DNA from: Nocardioides allogilvus
Lineage (GTDB): Bacteria; Actinomycetota; Actinomycetes; Propionibacteriales; Nocardioidaceae
Reading direction: 5' to 3'
DNA: 53,915 nucleotides
NCBI RefSeq assembly: GCF_003047285.1
Contig: NZ_PZYX01000017.1
Coordinates: 1 to 53,915, forward strand
This document shows, one piece after another, positions 32,681 through 41,278 of the stretch. The notes below the pieces were generated by a model. That model saw only the letters and a list, made by a program, of their open reading frames with translations. It was not told the DNA's origin and did not search any database. A program made the translations under genes and the position numbers. Numbering within the stretch: position 1 is the stretch's first letter; each line of letters starts with the position of its first letter.

Positions 32681-33246
32681 GAAGCCGCACCTACGTTGCC
32701 CTCACACTGACCGCGATCATCGGGCTGAGTGGCTGCGCCAACGACACCGACCGCACCGACCCGGGAAAGGACCTCACGATCGCGACTCCGACGTCCGACG
32801 TCACTCCCTCCCCGGACGACGCCGCGATGCCGCCATGGCCGCCCCCGAGCGACGTGGCCGCGCGCGTGGCAGCCGCCGGACTCGACCTGGGTCCCATGGG
32901 CACCGCCGAGCACTACCACCCCCAGCTCCGCATCGTCATCGACGGCGGCGAAGTCCCGGTTCCGCCCAACGTCGGTGTTGACCCGAGCACAGGTGCCATG
33001 TCTGCACTGCACACTCATGAAGGCGACGGAACCATCCACATCGAGGCCGACTCCGTGGGCGAGGTGTTCACGCTCGGCCAGTTCTTCACCCAGTGGGGCG
33101 TCACGCTGACCCCGGAGCAGATCGGCGGCGTCCGGGCGAAGGCGGGGCGACATGTCGTCGTCACCAGCAACGGCACCAAGGTCACCGGAGACCCGGCTGA
33201 CCTCCGCCTGGAGCCCGACCAGCAGATCGTGCTCACCCTGCGATGA
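32677..33246 (+). CDS. Lipoprotein with HxH / LHTH metal-binding-like domain
   Basis: 189 residues. Lipobox IIGLSGC with Cys about 19, a Pro/Asp/Thr-rich linker, then a domain starting AEHYHPQLRIVIDG and containing SALHTHEGDGTIHIE and FTLGQFFTQWGV. The His clusters suggest an extracytoplasmic metal-binding domain. The ATG overlaps the previous stop by 4 nt, making it the last gene of the CmtR-like operon. It might buffer or hand over metal outside the membrane. Confidence 0.7.
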   Translation: MRSRTYVALTLTAIIGLSGCANDTDRTDPGKDLTIATPTSDVTPSPDDAAMPPWPPPSDVAARVAAAGLDLGPMGTAEHYHPQLRIVIDGGEVPVPPNVGVDPSTGAMSALHTHEGDGTIHIEADSVGEVFTLGQFFTQWGVTLTPEQIGGVRAKAGRHVVVTSNGTKVTGDPADLRLEPDQQIVLTLR

Positions 33247-33446
33247 CGGACGCCGGGAATCGACCCGTCATCGAATAGTCATCGGAAACGATGGGCAAGC
33301 GTTCCGAGACGTTCCGATACTGTTGGAGGCGTCCGATGGGGAACCTCCTCAACAACTCAGCCTTTTCTGACGAACCACCGCGGTGTGCAGCGGTGAGACG
33401 TCCGGCCGGTGGGCGGGGCTGGCATGGTCGCCGCTACGACAGGGCC

Positions 33447-34460
33447 ATGACCACGATGATGAGCGCCGCGCTGCCGGCGACCGCCCCTGTCCACCCCGTC
33501 GACCCGATCGGCATCATGCCGCGCGGCTTGACCGACACCGATGGGGAGCGAATCGCCACCGCGATCGCTGCGGCCCGCACCGAGTCGACCCGCCGCGTCT
33601 ACGCCGGCGTCTGGTCGCGATGGGAACGCTGGTGCGCCGGCCGCGGAGTGACGGTCCTGCCGAGCGACCCGCTAGCGGTGTGCGCCTACCTGACCGAGCA
33701 GGCCGCCGCCGGCCGTGCCATGGGCACCCTCGACCTCATCTGCACGGTGATCCGCCATGTCCACCTCACGTGCGACCTGCACAACCCCGCAGACGCCCTC
33801 GCCGTCCGCCAGGTGCGGCGCGGGCTTCGTCGTACCTACGGCTCAGCCCCCCGGCGTCTCGCCCGACCCCTGTCGGTGGAAGAGATCCGTCAGATCATCC
33901 ACGGCATCGACCGCAGCACCCCGATCGGTGTCCGCGACGCCGCGATCATCCTGCTCGGCTACGCCTCGGCCCTGCGACGCTCCGAGCTCGTTGCCCTCAC
34001 CCTGGCCGATGTCGAGGACAAGCCCGCTGGGTTCCTGCTCCACATCCGGCGGTCCAAGACGGACCCCGAAGGCCACGGCGAGGTGGTGGGCGTCGCCCAC
34101 GGACAGCACGCCGCCACCGACCCCGTCGCCGCCCTCAACGCCTGGCGCGAGATCCGCGGCGCGGCCCCCGGACCGGTCTTCACCCGCATCTGGGGGAGCA
34201 CCGTCAGTCTCCAGGCGCTCAGCGGACATGTTCCGGCGCGGATGCTCCGCGCTAGGGCCGAAGCCGCCGGACTCGACGGCACCCGGATCACCGCCCACTC
34301 GATGCGCGCCGGCCACGCCACCACTGCCGCTCTCGCCGGCGTCCCACTCGACCGAATCGCGGCACAGACCCGACACAAGGACCTCTCCGTCCTCCTCAAC
34401 CGCTACATCCGCCCCCTCGAGGCGCTCGCGACAACCTCGAGCAAGGACCTCGGGCTGTAG
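33447..34460 (+). CDS. Tyrosine-type site-specific recombinase (copy 2)
   Basis: 337 residues, aligned without large gaps to copy 1 at 15217-16233. Catalytic segments: GYASALRRSELVAL, HSMRAGHATTAALAG, QTRHKDLSVLLNRYIRPLEAL. Both end ATTSS(R/K)DLGL. DNA is also clearly related, so recombination between the same-orientation copies could delete the 18 kb between them. No tRNA fragment lies next to this copy. Confidence 0.9.
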   Translation: MTTMMSAALPATAPVHPVDPIGIMPRGLTDTDGERIATAIAAARTESTRRVYAGVWSRWERWCAGRGVTVLPSDPLAVCAYLTEQAAAGRAMGTLDLICTVIRHVHLTCDLHNPADALAVRQVRRGLRRTYGSAPRRLARPLSVEEIRQIIHGIDRSTPIGVRDAAIILLGYASALRRSELVALTLADVEDKPAGFLLHIRRSKTDPEGHGEVVGVAHGQHAATDPVAALNAWREIRGAAPGPVFTRIWGSTVSLQALSGHVPARMLRARAEAAGLDGTRITAHSMRAGHATTAALAGVPLDRIAAQTRHKDLSVLLNRYIRPLEALATTSSKDLGL

Positions 34461-34644
34461 TAGCCGTCGGGGCGATCGCGGCGACGATGCGCCGGGCGTC
34501 GATCTGCAGCCCCCGCAGGTTGCCTTGCGGCGCTGCTGTCAAACCTCATCACATGAATGGCCGGGTGCCCGCAGCAACTCATGGCGTGTGGCTGACCTGC
34601 AGGGACCGCGCACTCGTGGCGCGCGGCCCGCCGCAGACCCGGGG

Positions 34645-35316
34645 TCAGTGGCTGTGCGACGTGTGACCGTCGTCGGCGGGCTCGGCCGGAGCCTGGTTGG
34701 GCTCGTGGCCCGTGTGGTCCTCGCCTGCCGGTGCCTCGGCCGGGGCTTCAGGCGCGTTGGACGTCGAGTCCCCGCCGTGGCTGTGGCCCTCGGAATCGAT
34801 GGTCGTACCGATTGCAGTCATGCCCACCCAGGTAAGTCCGGCGACTAGGAGTACGCCGGCGCCAAAAAGGCTGAACGCGTGCCGCCACCGGCCGTCGTTG
34901 TCCTTGGCAATGAACGCGGCGAACGACATCACGAGGCCGATCGGCGTCATCATCGCGGAGCGCTCAGGGAACTGGGTGAAGTGCTGGATGCCGCCGCCAA
35001 CCATGCCAACGCCGAAGGAGAGCAGCAGGGAGAAGGCGACGAGGCCGAGGGCCTGTCGGGCGTTCGGTCGTTCGGTGGCGAGGATGAACTCGTTCACGAT
35101 CGTGCCGAGCAGGAACACGAACGCGCCGACGATGCAGATGACGGTGTACTGAAGCGGGTCGATCGGGTAGTGGACGACGGCGCCGGCGATGAGGGCGGCG
35201 CCCATGAAATAGAGCATCGCGCCGATGTAGCGCGAGTAGAGCCCGGGAGTTCGTTTCGCGAACTCCGCCTCGTAGGCGGTCACGTCTTCGGGGGAGAGGT
35301 CATTCTGAACTGTCAT
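34645..35316 (-). CDS. Membrane protein with His-rich C-terminal tail
   Basis: 223 residues. About five membrane segments between residues 30 and 165, then a hydrophilic tail rich in His, Asp, Glu and Pro (EGHSHGGDS, GEDHTGHEPNQ, DDGHTSHSH). I do not recognise the membrane domain. The tail resembles copper or zinc buffering tails, consistent with the copper genes that follow. Start ATG 35316; only a weak AAAGG about 13 nt upstream. Confidence 0.7.
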   Translation of the reverse strand: MTVQNDLSPEDVTAYEAEFAKRTPGLYSRYIGAMLYFMGAALIAGAVVHYPIDPLQYTVICIVGAFVFLLGTIVNEFILATERPNARQALGLVAFSLLLSFGVGMVGGGIQHFTQFPERSAMMTPIGLVMSFAAFIAKDNDGRWRHAFSLFGAGVLLVAGLTWVGMTAIGTTIDSEGHSHGGDSTSNAPEAPAEAPAGEDHTGHEPNQAPAEPADDGHTSHSH

Positions 35317-35408
35317 GTCTGATGGTGCCTTTCAAATCTGGGTGTGTGAGAGCAGGCGGAAGCGGCGCCGGCACCGAGTGATGGTGCGGCGTGGCGCCGG
35401 TCGTCTGC

Positions 35409-35825
35409 TCAGCAGCGCAGAATCGACAGACGATGCAGACAGGGAGGGTCTGCGGATCGCGAGAGAACAGCGATGCGTGGGCCGATCCACCGGGGTGCGA
35501 TGTACAGGATTCCCCGCGAGATGCCACGGCTCAGCGCGAGTGCAATGAGCGCGGCCATGAGGCAGAGAAGCGCCATGCACAACTCGGTGACGCTGCCGTT
35601 GTCATCGTCGGCGGGCGACTCGGAGTCTGCTGACTGTGGCGCTTTGGTCCCAGCGGGTTCGGTGTGGTGCCCGCGGTCGGCCGCTTCCGCAGCGAGCGGA
35701 AGTGCCGCATGGCCGGCATGACCTCGCTCGTGCGATGTGAGCGAGTGCATGGCGAAGACGCCGAAGATAACCGCAAAGAGGGTCGCCAGCACCAGGGCGC
35801 TGCGTTGCCTCCTGTGCCCGGTCAC
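35409..35825 (-). CDS. Small His-containing membrane protein (DUF6153-like)
   Basis: 138 residues from GTG 35825; the frame is open to 35903. An N-terminal membrane segment (LVLATLFAVIFGVFAMHSL) leads into a His-rich loop (TSHERGHAGHAA, DRGHHTEPAG), then a second segment (ELCMALLCLMAALIALAL). Layout resembles DUF6153-type proteins found in copper islands. The start is uncertain because no ribosome binding site is evident. Confidence 0.6.
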   Translation of the reverse strand: MTGHRRQRSALVLATLFAVIFGVFAMHSLTSHERGHAGHAALPLAAEAADRGHHTEPAGTKAPQSADSESPADDDNGSVTELCMALLCLMAALIALALSRGISRGILYIAPRWIGPRIAVLSRSADPPCLHRLSILRC

Positions 35826-35967
35826 GCTTGAAGACCATACGGAGGCCAGGTAGCGAATTACCAAACTGAAGGCGTCAACACGCGGGAATGCGTCGAGAGT
35901 CACGGCCCAGAACGGGGGTGCTCGGTCACCGTCCTACGTGCTGGCTAGATCCGTGGGAGGGGGCCGC

Positions 35968-36000
35968 GCCACGACCTCGAGCCGCGGCCTCGGGCTCTGA
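35968..36000 (+). pseudogene. Relic of the 3' end of a third tyrosine recombinase gene
   Basis: These 33 nt encode ATTSSRGLGL and a stop, matching ATTSSRDLGL at the end of recombinase copy 1 (16201-16233) at 29 of 33 bases, in the same orientation. Nothing upstream continues the match. Confidence 0.65.
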
Positions 36001-36010
36001 GCCCAACCAA

Positions 36011-36028
36011 CTACCCGGGGGGGGGTAG
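36011..36028. promoter_or_regulatory. CTACCC/GGGTAG inverted repeat
   Basis: CTACCC and GGGTAG flank a G6 core. The form recalls CsoR-type operators (TACCCC..GGGGTA), and it lies about 190 nt upstream of the DUF6153-like leftward gene. It could instead be a structural relic. Confidence 0.3.
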
Positions 36029-36049
36029 CGGGCTCAATCCAGGCCGTGT

Positions 36050-36256
36050 TCAGCAGGGGTGGGTTGGGCCCCAACCGTGGCGGCCCTGATGAATTCCGGG
36101 GTTGTGGTCGCCACTGAAGCCCATGGTCTGGGCGCAGGTGCTGACGTGGTGGCCGAAGTCGCTTGCGGCCGCCGCCGGGGTGGTCGCACCTACGGTGAGC
36201 ACCCCGGCCGCCACAGCAGTTCCGATGGCAGCGAACTGAGTCATGTGCTTGAACAT
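36050..36256 (-). CDS. Small secreted His/Cys peptide
   Basis: 68 residues. Signal peptide with cleavage expected after TTPAAAA, then about 37 mature residues with five His and two Cys (STCAQTMGF, GIHQGRHGWGPTHPC). GAGG lies 7 nt before the ATG. No known family. Probably a periplasmic or secreted copper-binding peptide, judged from composition and position only. Confidence 0.65.
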   Translation of the reverse strand: MFKHMTQFAAIGTAVAAGVLTVGATTPAAAASDFGHHVSTCAQTMGFSGDHNPGIHQGRHGWGPTHPC

Positions 36257-36277
36257 TTGTATCGCCTCAATTTCGTT

Positions 36278-37804
36278 TCATGCGTGCGCCGGGTGCGCCC
36301 TACGTGATGGTTTCGGTAGGGGAGTGCCGGCGATGCTGCGTAGCAGCACGGTCGCGGTGAGGAGGAGGACGGCTATCCATCCGAGTCCGAGCGTGAGGGA
36401 GGCGGCCTCGTCGAAGCCGCTGGTGAGTGCGCCGTCGATCATCACCCTGGTTCCGCCGTACCCGGGCAGCCAGTGTGCCCAGGACGCGGGTTCGCCGCGC
36501 AGCATCGGGCTCTGGCCGATGCCCAGATCGAGAAACGGTATGAGAAAGGCCATGAAGGTGCCGCTGACCCGACCGAAGACCGGGCCGAGCACGACGCCGA
36601 TCAGGGCGTAGGTGACGGCGAGCAGGGCGACGCCGCCGATGTAGACGCCCCAGTTGCGGGCGTCGAACACAGTGGCGGTGACCGCGAGTGAGACCGCGGT
36701 GGCGATGGCGGCGGCGGTGAGCACCATGGTGAGCCGGGTGGCCAGCAGCACGGACGGGCGTTGTCCTGCCAAGGCGAGGCGACGGTCGGCGGCGCGGGCG
36801 TCGAGGACGACGAAGACGCCGACCAGGGCGGCCAACGATGCGATGGCCACCGGTGCCATGGTGCCGCCGTGCATCTCGACCGGGTCGACCATGGACGTGA
36901 TCTTGGCGCCGGCCTCACGGAGTACGACCGGGGTGTGCCCGTGTGGGGTGACCGCGTCGGACAGGAGGATGAAGACTGCCGGGACGATCGCGAGCAGGAG
37001 CCACAGCACCGGGGTACGCCGCCAGTCGTGCCAGCCCATGCGCAGGCTCGTGAGCAGTTGGCCGACCCGCCCCGTGCGGCTTGCCCGTCGGGTGCGCCCC
37101 GTGGTTGTGGTGCTGGCAATGACCCACAGGGCGAGAGCAAGTGCGGTGATCACCCATCCGAGCGACACCGCGAGCTCTTCGGGTCCACCGTGTCCCGAGG
37201 GCAGGGCCACCGTCCACAGCGAGATGAAGTGGGTGGGCAGCAGTCGCAGCACAGCGGACTCTGAGCCGCTGAGGGTGGGGCCGAAGAAGGCGTCGAGGAT
37301 CCAGATGAACATCAGGATCACGGTGCCGTTGACCGCGTTCGGGACGAGCGCACCCACCACCGCCCCGAGTCCGAGGTAGACCACTGCGAACATGACTGTG
37401 CCGGTGGCGACCCGCCACGGGTCGTCGACCGGTCCTCGGGCGGTGAGTGCGAGCACCGCTACCAGGGTGGCCATCAGGGCCAGGACGGCGCCGGCCGTCA
37501 GCCGAGCGGTCGCCAGCCGCAGCCGTGCCAGTCCGGCGAGCGCGAGCCGGCGGTCGGTGGTGCGAGCGGTCGAGATCTGGAAGTACATCGCGACCGCAGA
37601 CAGGAAGGCGGCCGCCCATCCTGCGGTGACGGTTTCGACGGCGGGGCCGCCTCCGGTGCCGCCCAGCAGCCGGGCGGCGTCAGCCATGGGCGGGGCCGCG
37701 ACCACGACGAAGACGACGGGGATGACGGCGAGCAGGACCAGGTTGGGACCGTTCCTGGTGTAGTCGGCCAGGAAGCGTCGGACAAGCAGAGCGGTGGTGG
37801 TCAT
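36278..37804 (-). CDS. ABC exporter permease, two-module membrane protein
   Basis: 508 residues built from two similar ABC-2-like halves, each beginning with a membrane entry segment and containing the shared RRLALAG motif (AARTTDRRLALAGLARLRLATARL-type site near residue 85 and ADRRLALAGQRPSVLLATRL near 345). About twelve membrane segments in all. The ATG overlaps the ATPase stop by 4 nt. Such fused permeases form a full transporter with one ATPase type. Substrate unknown; the setting suggests copper stress. Confidence 0.75.
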   Translation of the reverse strand: MTTTALLVRRFLADYTRNGPNLVLLAVIPVVFVVVAAPPMADAARLLGGTGGGPAVETVTAGWAAAFLSAVAMYFQISTARTTDRRLALAGLARLRLATARLTAGAVLALMATLVAVLALTARGPVDDPWRVATGTVMFAVVYLGLGAVVGALVPNAVNGTVILMFIWILDAFFGPTLSGSESAVLRLLPTHFISLWTVALPSGHGGPEELAVSLGWVITALALALWVIASTTTTGRTRRASRTGRVGQLLTSLRMGWHDWRRTPVLWLLLAIVPAVFILLSDAVTPHGHTPVVLREAGAKITSMVDPVEMHGGTMAPVAIASLAALVGVFVVLDARAADRRLALAGQRPSVLLATRLTMVLTAAAIATAVSLAVTATVFDARNWGVYIGGVALLAVTYALIGVVLGPVFGRVSGTFMAFLIPFLDLGIGQSPMLRGEPASWAHWLPGYGGTRVMIDGALTSGFDEAASLTLGLGWIAVLLLTATVLLRSIAGTPLPKPSRRAHPAHA

Positions 37805-38523
37805 CGCGGCCACGCCTTGCCATCGCGGATCTCGACGATCCGGTCGAACCGCGCCTCGTCGACGACGAAGTGGCTGACGATCAGGACCGTGCGACCGGCG
37901 ACGCGCCGCTCGTCCACTAGGTCCCAGAACTTCAGGTAGGTGTCCCAGTCGAACCCGGCGTACGGCTCGTCCAGAAGCAGCAGCGCCGGATCGGGCAGCA
38001 GCGCCAGACCCAGGTTGAGCTTGGCCAGAGTGCCGCCCGAGAGTCGCTCCGCCCGGGTCTCTGCGAAGCGCTCGAAACCCAGCGAGTCGTAGATGGCCGC
38101 CCTGCTCTCCCGCTCATGTTGAGTGGTCATACCGTAGGCGTGGCCGAACAGCTCGAAGTGCTCGTCGCAGGTCAGTCGCGGGTAGACCAACGGCTCCTGG
38201 GGGCAGTAGCCGACCAGGCCGCTCCTGGTGAGGGTGCCTGCGTCGGCCCGCAGGTCTCCCACCAGGATCCTCATCAGTGTTGACTTCCCGGACCCGTTCT
38301 CACCGACGAGGCCGACGACCTCGCCTTGCCCGAGGGTGATGTCGGCCCCGGTAAGAACCTGAACGCGGTTTCGGGGTGACCATAGGTTGCGTCGGTAGGA
38401 CTTCTCGATCCCTCGTGCGGTGAGAACTGACCCCTCGTGAGTGGCACCCTTCGGCTCGGCTGCCAGGGTTTCGGCTTGGTCGGGCGCCGCTACCTTGATG
38501 CTGAACAGACGTTGCATCGTCAT
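37801..38523 (-). CDS. ABC transporter ATP-binding protein
   Basis: 240 residues. An N-terminal extension of about 35 residues precedes the ATPase core: Walker A VGENGSGKSTLMR, Q-loop YCPQEPLVYP, an atypical signature LSGGTLAKLNLGLAL, Walker B LLLLDEPYAGFD and switch His VSHFVVDE. ATG 38523 chosen, with GTG 38526 just before it. Coupled to the large permease gene. Confidence 0.88.
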   Translation of the reverse strand: MTMQRLFSIKVAAPDQAETLAAEPKGATHEGSVLTARGIEKSYRRNLWSPRNRVQVLTGADITLGQGEVVGLVGENGSGKSTLMRILVGDLRADAGTLTRSGLVGYCPQEPLVYPRLTCDEHFELFGHAYGMTTQHERESRAAIYDSLGFERFAETRAERLSGGTLAKLNLGLALLPDPALLLLDEPYAGFDWDTYLKFWDLVDERRVAGRTVLIVSHFVVDEARFDRIVEIRDGKAWPR

Positions 38524-38572
38524 CACTTCTTCGAGGGGCCATCTCGCCGGGACTGAGGAGCCCGTTGAGTAC

Positions 38573-38851
38573 CTACTTGTGGTTGTGGCCGCCGGGCATC
38601 ATGAACATCATCGCGGCCATCATCGCCACGCAACCCAGAGCCCACAGCACTGCACCGGAGCCCGCTGCTCCTGTGGCCAGCAACAGCACCACGATCACCA
38701 CCATCGGGATGCAGCAGATCATCATCATCCATCGGTGTGCCCCGTGTGCTCCTTGACTGGATTCGGGTGAGTGGGTGTGTCCGGTCTCCGGGGTAGCTGT
38801 CGGTGACGGGTCGTGGAACGGACGGCGGGGGCCGGGGGTCGGGGTGGTCAT
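38573..38851 (-). CDS. Small His-rich membrane protein
   Basis: 92 residues. A hydrophilic N-terminus with His (ETGHTHSPESSQGAHGAHR), two membrane segments (MICCIPMVVIVVLLLATG and VLWALGCVAMMAAMMFMMP) unusually rich in Met and Cys, and a GGHNHK tail. Met, Cys and His together suggest Cu(I) handling. GGAGAGG precedes the ATG, which overlaps the DUF2892-type gene's stop by 4 nt. Confidence 0.7.
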   Translation of the reverse strand: MTTPTPGPRRPFHDPSPTATPETGHTHSPESSQGAHGAHRWMMMICCIPMVVIVVLLLATGAAGSGAVLWALGCVAMMAAMMFMMPGGHNHK

Positions 38852-39093
38852 GATGTCCTCTCCTTCAGTGATGTCGGCACGTGGCCGAGCCGGGCGTAGA
38901 GCGGGCAGTGCCCGAGCGCGCCGGTGACGACCAGGTCGAGGCCGGCGAGCACGAGGAGCAACTCGAGGACGACCACGAGCGCACCCGAGGCTGACGTGAG
39001 CAGGGCGACTCCGGCAACCGCGGCGAAACCTCCGACCACGATTCGTGCGATTCTCTCGGCCGGCGTGATGTTGACCTTCCAACTCCTTGCCAT
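38848..39093 (-). CDS. DUF2892-type inner membrane protein
   Basis: 81 residues. KVNITPAERIARIVVGG, two membrane segments, and a C-terminal GHCPLYARLG are typical of the YgaP-like DUF2892 domain. GGAG lies about 9 nt before the ATG. Likely first gene of the leftward unit; a CopR-like box lies about 90-106 nt upstream. Confidence 0.82.
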   Translation of the reverse strand: MARSWKVNITPAERIARIVVGGFAAVAGVALLTSASGALVVVLELLLVLAGLDLVVTGALGHCPLYARLGHVPTSLKERTS

Positions 39094-39183
39094 GACTCTC
39101 AGCTCCTTCCCCGACCCGGCGTGTCCGGGTCCTTGCACTTCTGAGCGTCGTCCCTGGGGGTCAAGATCGCTCTGGCTGTTCCG

Positions 39184-39199
39184 TGAAGGTTCTTTGAAG
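39184..39199 (-). promoter_or_regulatory. CopR-like box 1
   Basis: TGAAG at 39184 and 39195, 11-bp period, upstream of the DUF2892-type gene. Confidence 0.6.
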
Positions 39200-39262
39200 A
39201 TCCCGCCGGGGTGTTGGGGTACGCGGCGCGTCGTTTCGGGAGGTGGGGGTTGGCCTGAGCTG

Positions 39263-39712
39263 TCAGTCGTGGTGTTCGTCGTGGTCGGGATCGACCTGCT
39301 CGGTGGGTACGGGTGCTGGCTGTGGGTCGGCGTCACTGATGGCGGGACCGATGACGAGGGCCGAGAGCGAGAACATCAGCGCGAACACGGCCAGCGCGAG
39401 GGCGGGTGCTTTCCACGTGCCGAATCGTCGGTACAGGCGCCGGAGCAGGGGGAGGGAGAAGACCAGGCCCAGCACGGCAAACGCCACGTTGCCGGTGACG
39501 CCGGTCACCAGCACCGCACCTCCGAGCAGTCCCACGTGGTGCAGTAGGTGGGGGAGCAGGCCCATGATGCCGCCGACGAGCGCGGTCACCGCGCTCCAGG
39601 CGGCGGCCAGGACACCACGGTGTGGGGGCTGCTCGCCGACGGCGGGCTCTTCGTGACGAAGGCCCTTGACCGCGTCGGCCGATGTCGCAGGGTGATGGTC
39701 GGACACGGTCAC
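39263..39712 (-). CDS. Membrane protein behind the multicopper oxidase gene
   Basis: 149 residues from the GTG overlapping the oxidase stop by 4 nt. A His-containing N-terminus (VSDHHPATSAD), then about three membrane segments, including GGIMGLLPHLLHHVGLLGGAVLVTG with His residues inside the hydrophobic part, and a His/Asp-rich tail (DPDHDEHHD). No family name recognised. A copper-responsive role is inferred from coupling to the oxidase gene. Confidence 0.72.
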   Translation of the reverse strand: MTVSDHHPATSADAVKGLRHEEPAVGEQPPHRGVLAAAWSAVTALVGGIMGLLPHLLHHVGLLGGAVLVTGVTGNVAFAVLGLVFSLPLLRRLYRRFGTWKAPALALAVFALMFSLSALVIGPAISDADPQPAPVPTEQVDPDHDEHHD

Positions 39713-41256
39713 TCCCGGGCCTGGTAGGAAAGCGTGGTCATCATGCCGGTCTCCGCGTGGTAGATGTTGTGGCAGTGGGCCGCCCACTGGCCGGGGTTGT
39801 CGGCCTGCAGGTCCACGTCCAGGGTCTCCATGGGGCGGACGATGACCGTGTCCTTGCGAGCCCCTCCCTTGGCCAAGGCGAAGGTGTGCCCGTGTACGTG
39901 CATGGGGTGGAACATCATCGACTGGTTGACGAATCGCAGCCGGACCCGCTCCCCCTGGACCAGCGGCAGGGGTTCGGCGTCGGGGAACGTCTTGCCGTTG
40001 ATGGTCCACCGGTACGGCGCCATGGTCCCCGCAAGGACGAGGTTGTGACGTCGGTCGATCGACCGCCGGTCCAAGCGGGCGGACTCCGCCGCCGACAGGC
40101 CGGTGCCGAGCAGCACCTGGCCCGACAGCTCGCGAACCTTCACGCCCGCGACAGGGGGGCGCCCAGTCCCGGTGCGGATCACCGCGAGCCCCTGGCCCTG
40201 TTTTCCCTCCGCCGAGGCGACCAGGGGAAACACTCCCTCGCCCAGCGTGAGGGTCACGTCGAAACGCTCGCCCATCCCGATCAGCAGCGCGTCGGTGAGC
40301 ACCGGCGCGACCGGGAAGCCGTCGCTGTGCGTGACGGTCATCCGGTGTCCACCAACGGCGACCCGGAACGCGGTGTCTGAGCCGGCGTTGACGAACCGGA
40401 TCCGGACCCGTTGACCCGGCTTCGCCGACAGTGTGACTGGATCAGTGGGGGTCCGTCCGTTGAGAAGGTAGTGCGGGTAGACGATGTCACCCGCACTACC
40501 CAGCAGCGGGGACTGCATGCCGCCCATCTCGCCCATCATCGACCCGCCCATCATCGAGCCGTGGTCCATCCCCTCCATGTCGCCCATGGATCCGTCGCTG
40601 CCACTGACCTGCTGCAGTTTGGTGAGGATCTGGTCGGGGGTGCGGCCGGTGCCATCGACCCAGTCGTCGAGGACGACGATCCACTCGTCGTCGTAGCCGC
40701 CGGGCTCTGCGGGGTCGTCGACGATCAGGACGCCGTACAGGCCCCGGTCCAGCTGGACGCCGGAGTGCGGGTGGTAGAAGTACGTGCCTGGGTGCGGGGC
40801 GGTGAACTCGTAGTCGAACGATTTGCCGGCTGGGATGGGGTCCTGGGTCAGGTGCGGGACGCCGTCCATGTCGTTGCGCAACGCGAGGCCGTGCCAGTGC
40901 ACGCTCGTCTCGACCGGAAGCTGGTTGTCGACCGTGACGCGCAGCAGGTCGCCGGCGCGCGCTCGAAGCATCGGCCCTGGGACCTGCTCGCCGTAGGCCC
41001 AGGTGTCGACGGTCCGGGCCCCGAGGTCGACCGTGACCGGCCGGGGGGTCAGTCGCGCCGAGACGACCCGACGACCCGGGACGCGGCGGGATAGTTCGGC
41101 GGCCGCCACGGCGGGGGAGCCGGGCCGGACCAGCGTGAGCGTTCTGGCTCTGTCGCTGCAGGCGGACAGGCTGCCCACGGCAGCGACGCTGGCCAGGCCG
41201 GCGGCGGCCTGGACGAGCGTGCGGCGCGAGACGGATGGCAAGGTGGAGCCCTTCAT
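39709..41256 (-). CDS. Multicopper oxidase, Tat-exported
   Basis: 515 residues. The N-terminus has a twin-Arg segment (SVSRRTLVQAAAGLASVAAVG) and a lipobox-like GSLSAC. The four copper-binding motifs are present: HWHGLALRNDMDG, YFYHPHSGVQ, HPMHVHGHTF and HCHNIYHAETGM. A Met/Gly/His-rich insert (about residues 230-260, GDMEGMDHGSMMGG and similar) resembles the Met-rich loop of CueO-type cuprous oxidases. It likely oxidises Cu(I) to the less toxic Cu(II) outside the membrane. Lies in a leftward operon after the SHOCT gene, under CopR box 2. Confidence 0.93.
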   Translation of the reverse strand: MKGSTLPSVSRRTLVQAAAGLASVAAVGSLSACSDRARTLTLVRPGSPAVAAAELSRRVPGRRVVSARLTPRPVTVDLGARTVDTWAYGEQVPGPMLRARAGDLLRVTVDNQLPVETSVHWHGLALRNDMDGVPHLTQDPIPAGKSFDYEFTAPHPGTYFYHPHSGVQLDRGLYGVLIVDDPAEPGGYDDEWIVVLDDWVDGTGRTPDQILTKLQQVSGSDGSMGDMEGMDHGSMMGGSMMGEMGGMQSPLLGSAGDIVYPHYLLNGRTPTDPVTLSAKPGQRVRIRFVNAGSDTAFRVAVGGHRMTVTHSDGFPVAPVLTDALLIGMGERFDVTLTLGEGVFPLVASAEGKQGQGLAVIRTGTGRPPVAGVKVRELSGQVLLGTGLSAAESARLDRRSIDRRHNLVLAGTMAPYRWTINGKTFPDAEPLPLVQGERVRLRFVNQSMMFHPMHVHGHTFALAKGGARKDTVIVRPMETLDVDLQADNPGQWAAHCHNIYHAETGMMTTLSYQARE

Positions 41257-41278
41257 AGAAATGGTGCCTGGCGGAAAG

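Noticed and set aside
15217..34460. The two recombinases as part of a recombinase-in-trio element
   Set aside because: Only two full genes exist, 17 kb apart and not adjacent; they look like copies of one family rather than three different subfamilies in tandem.
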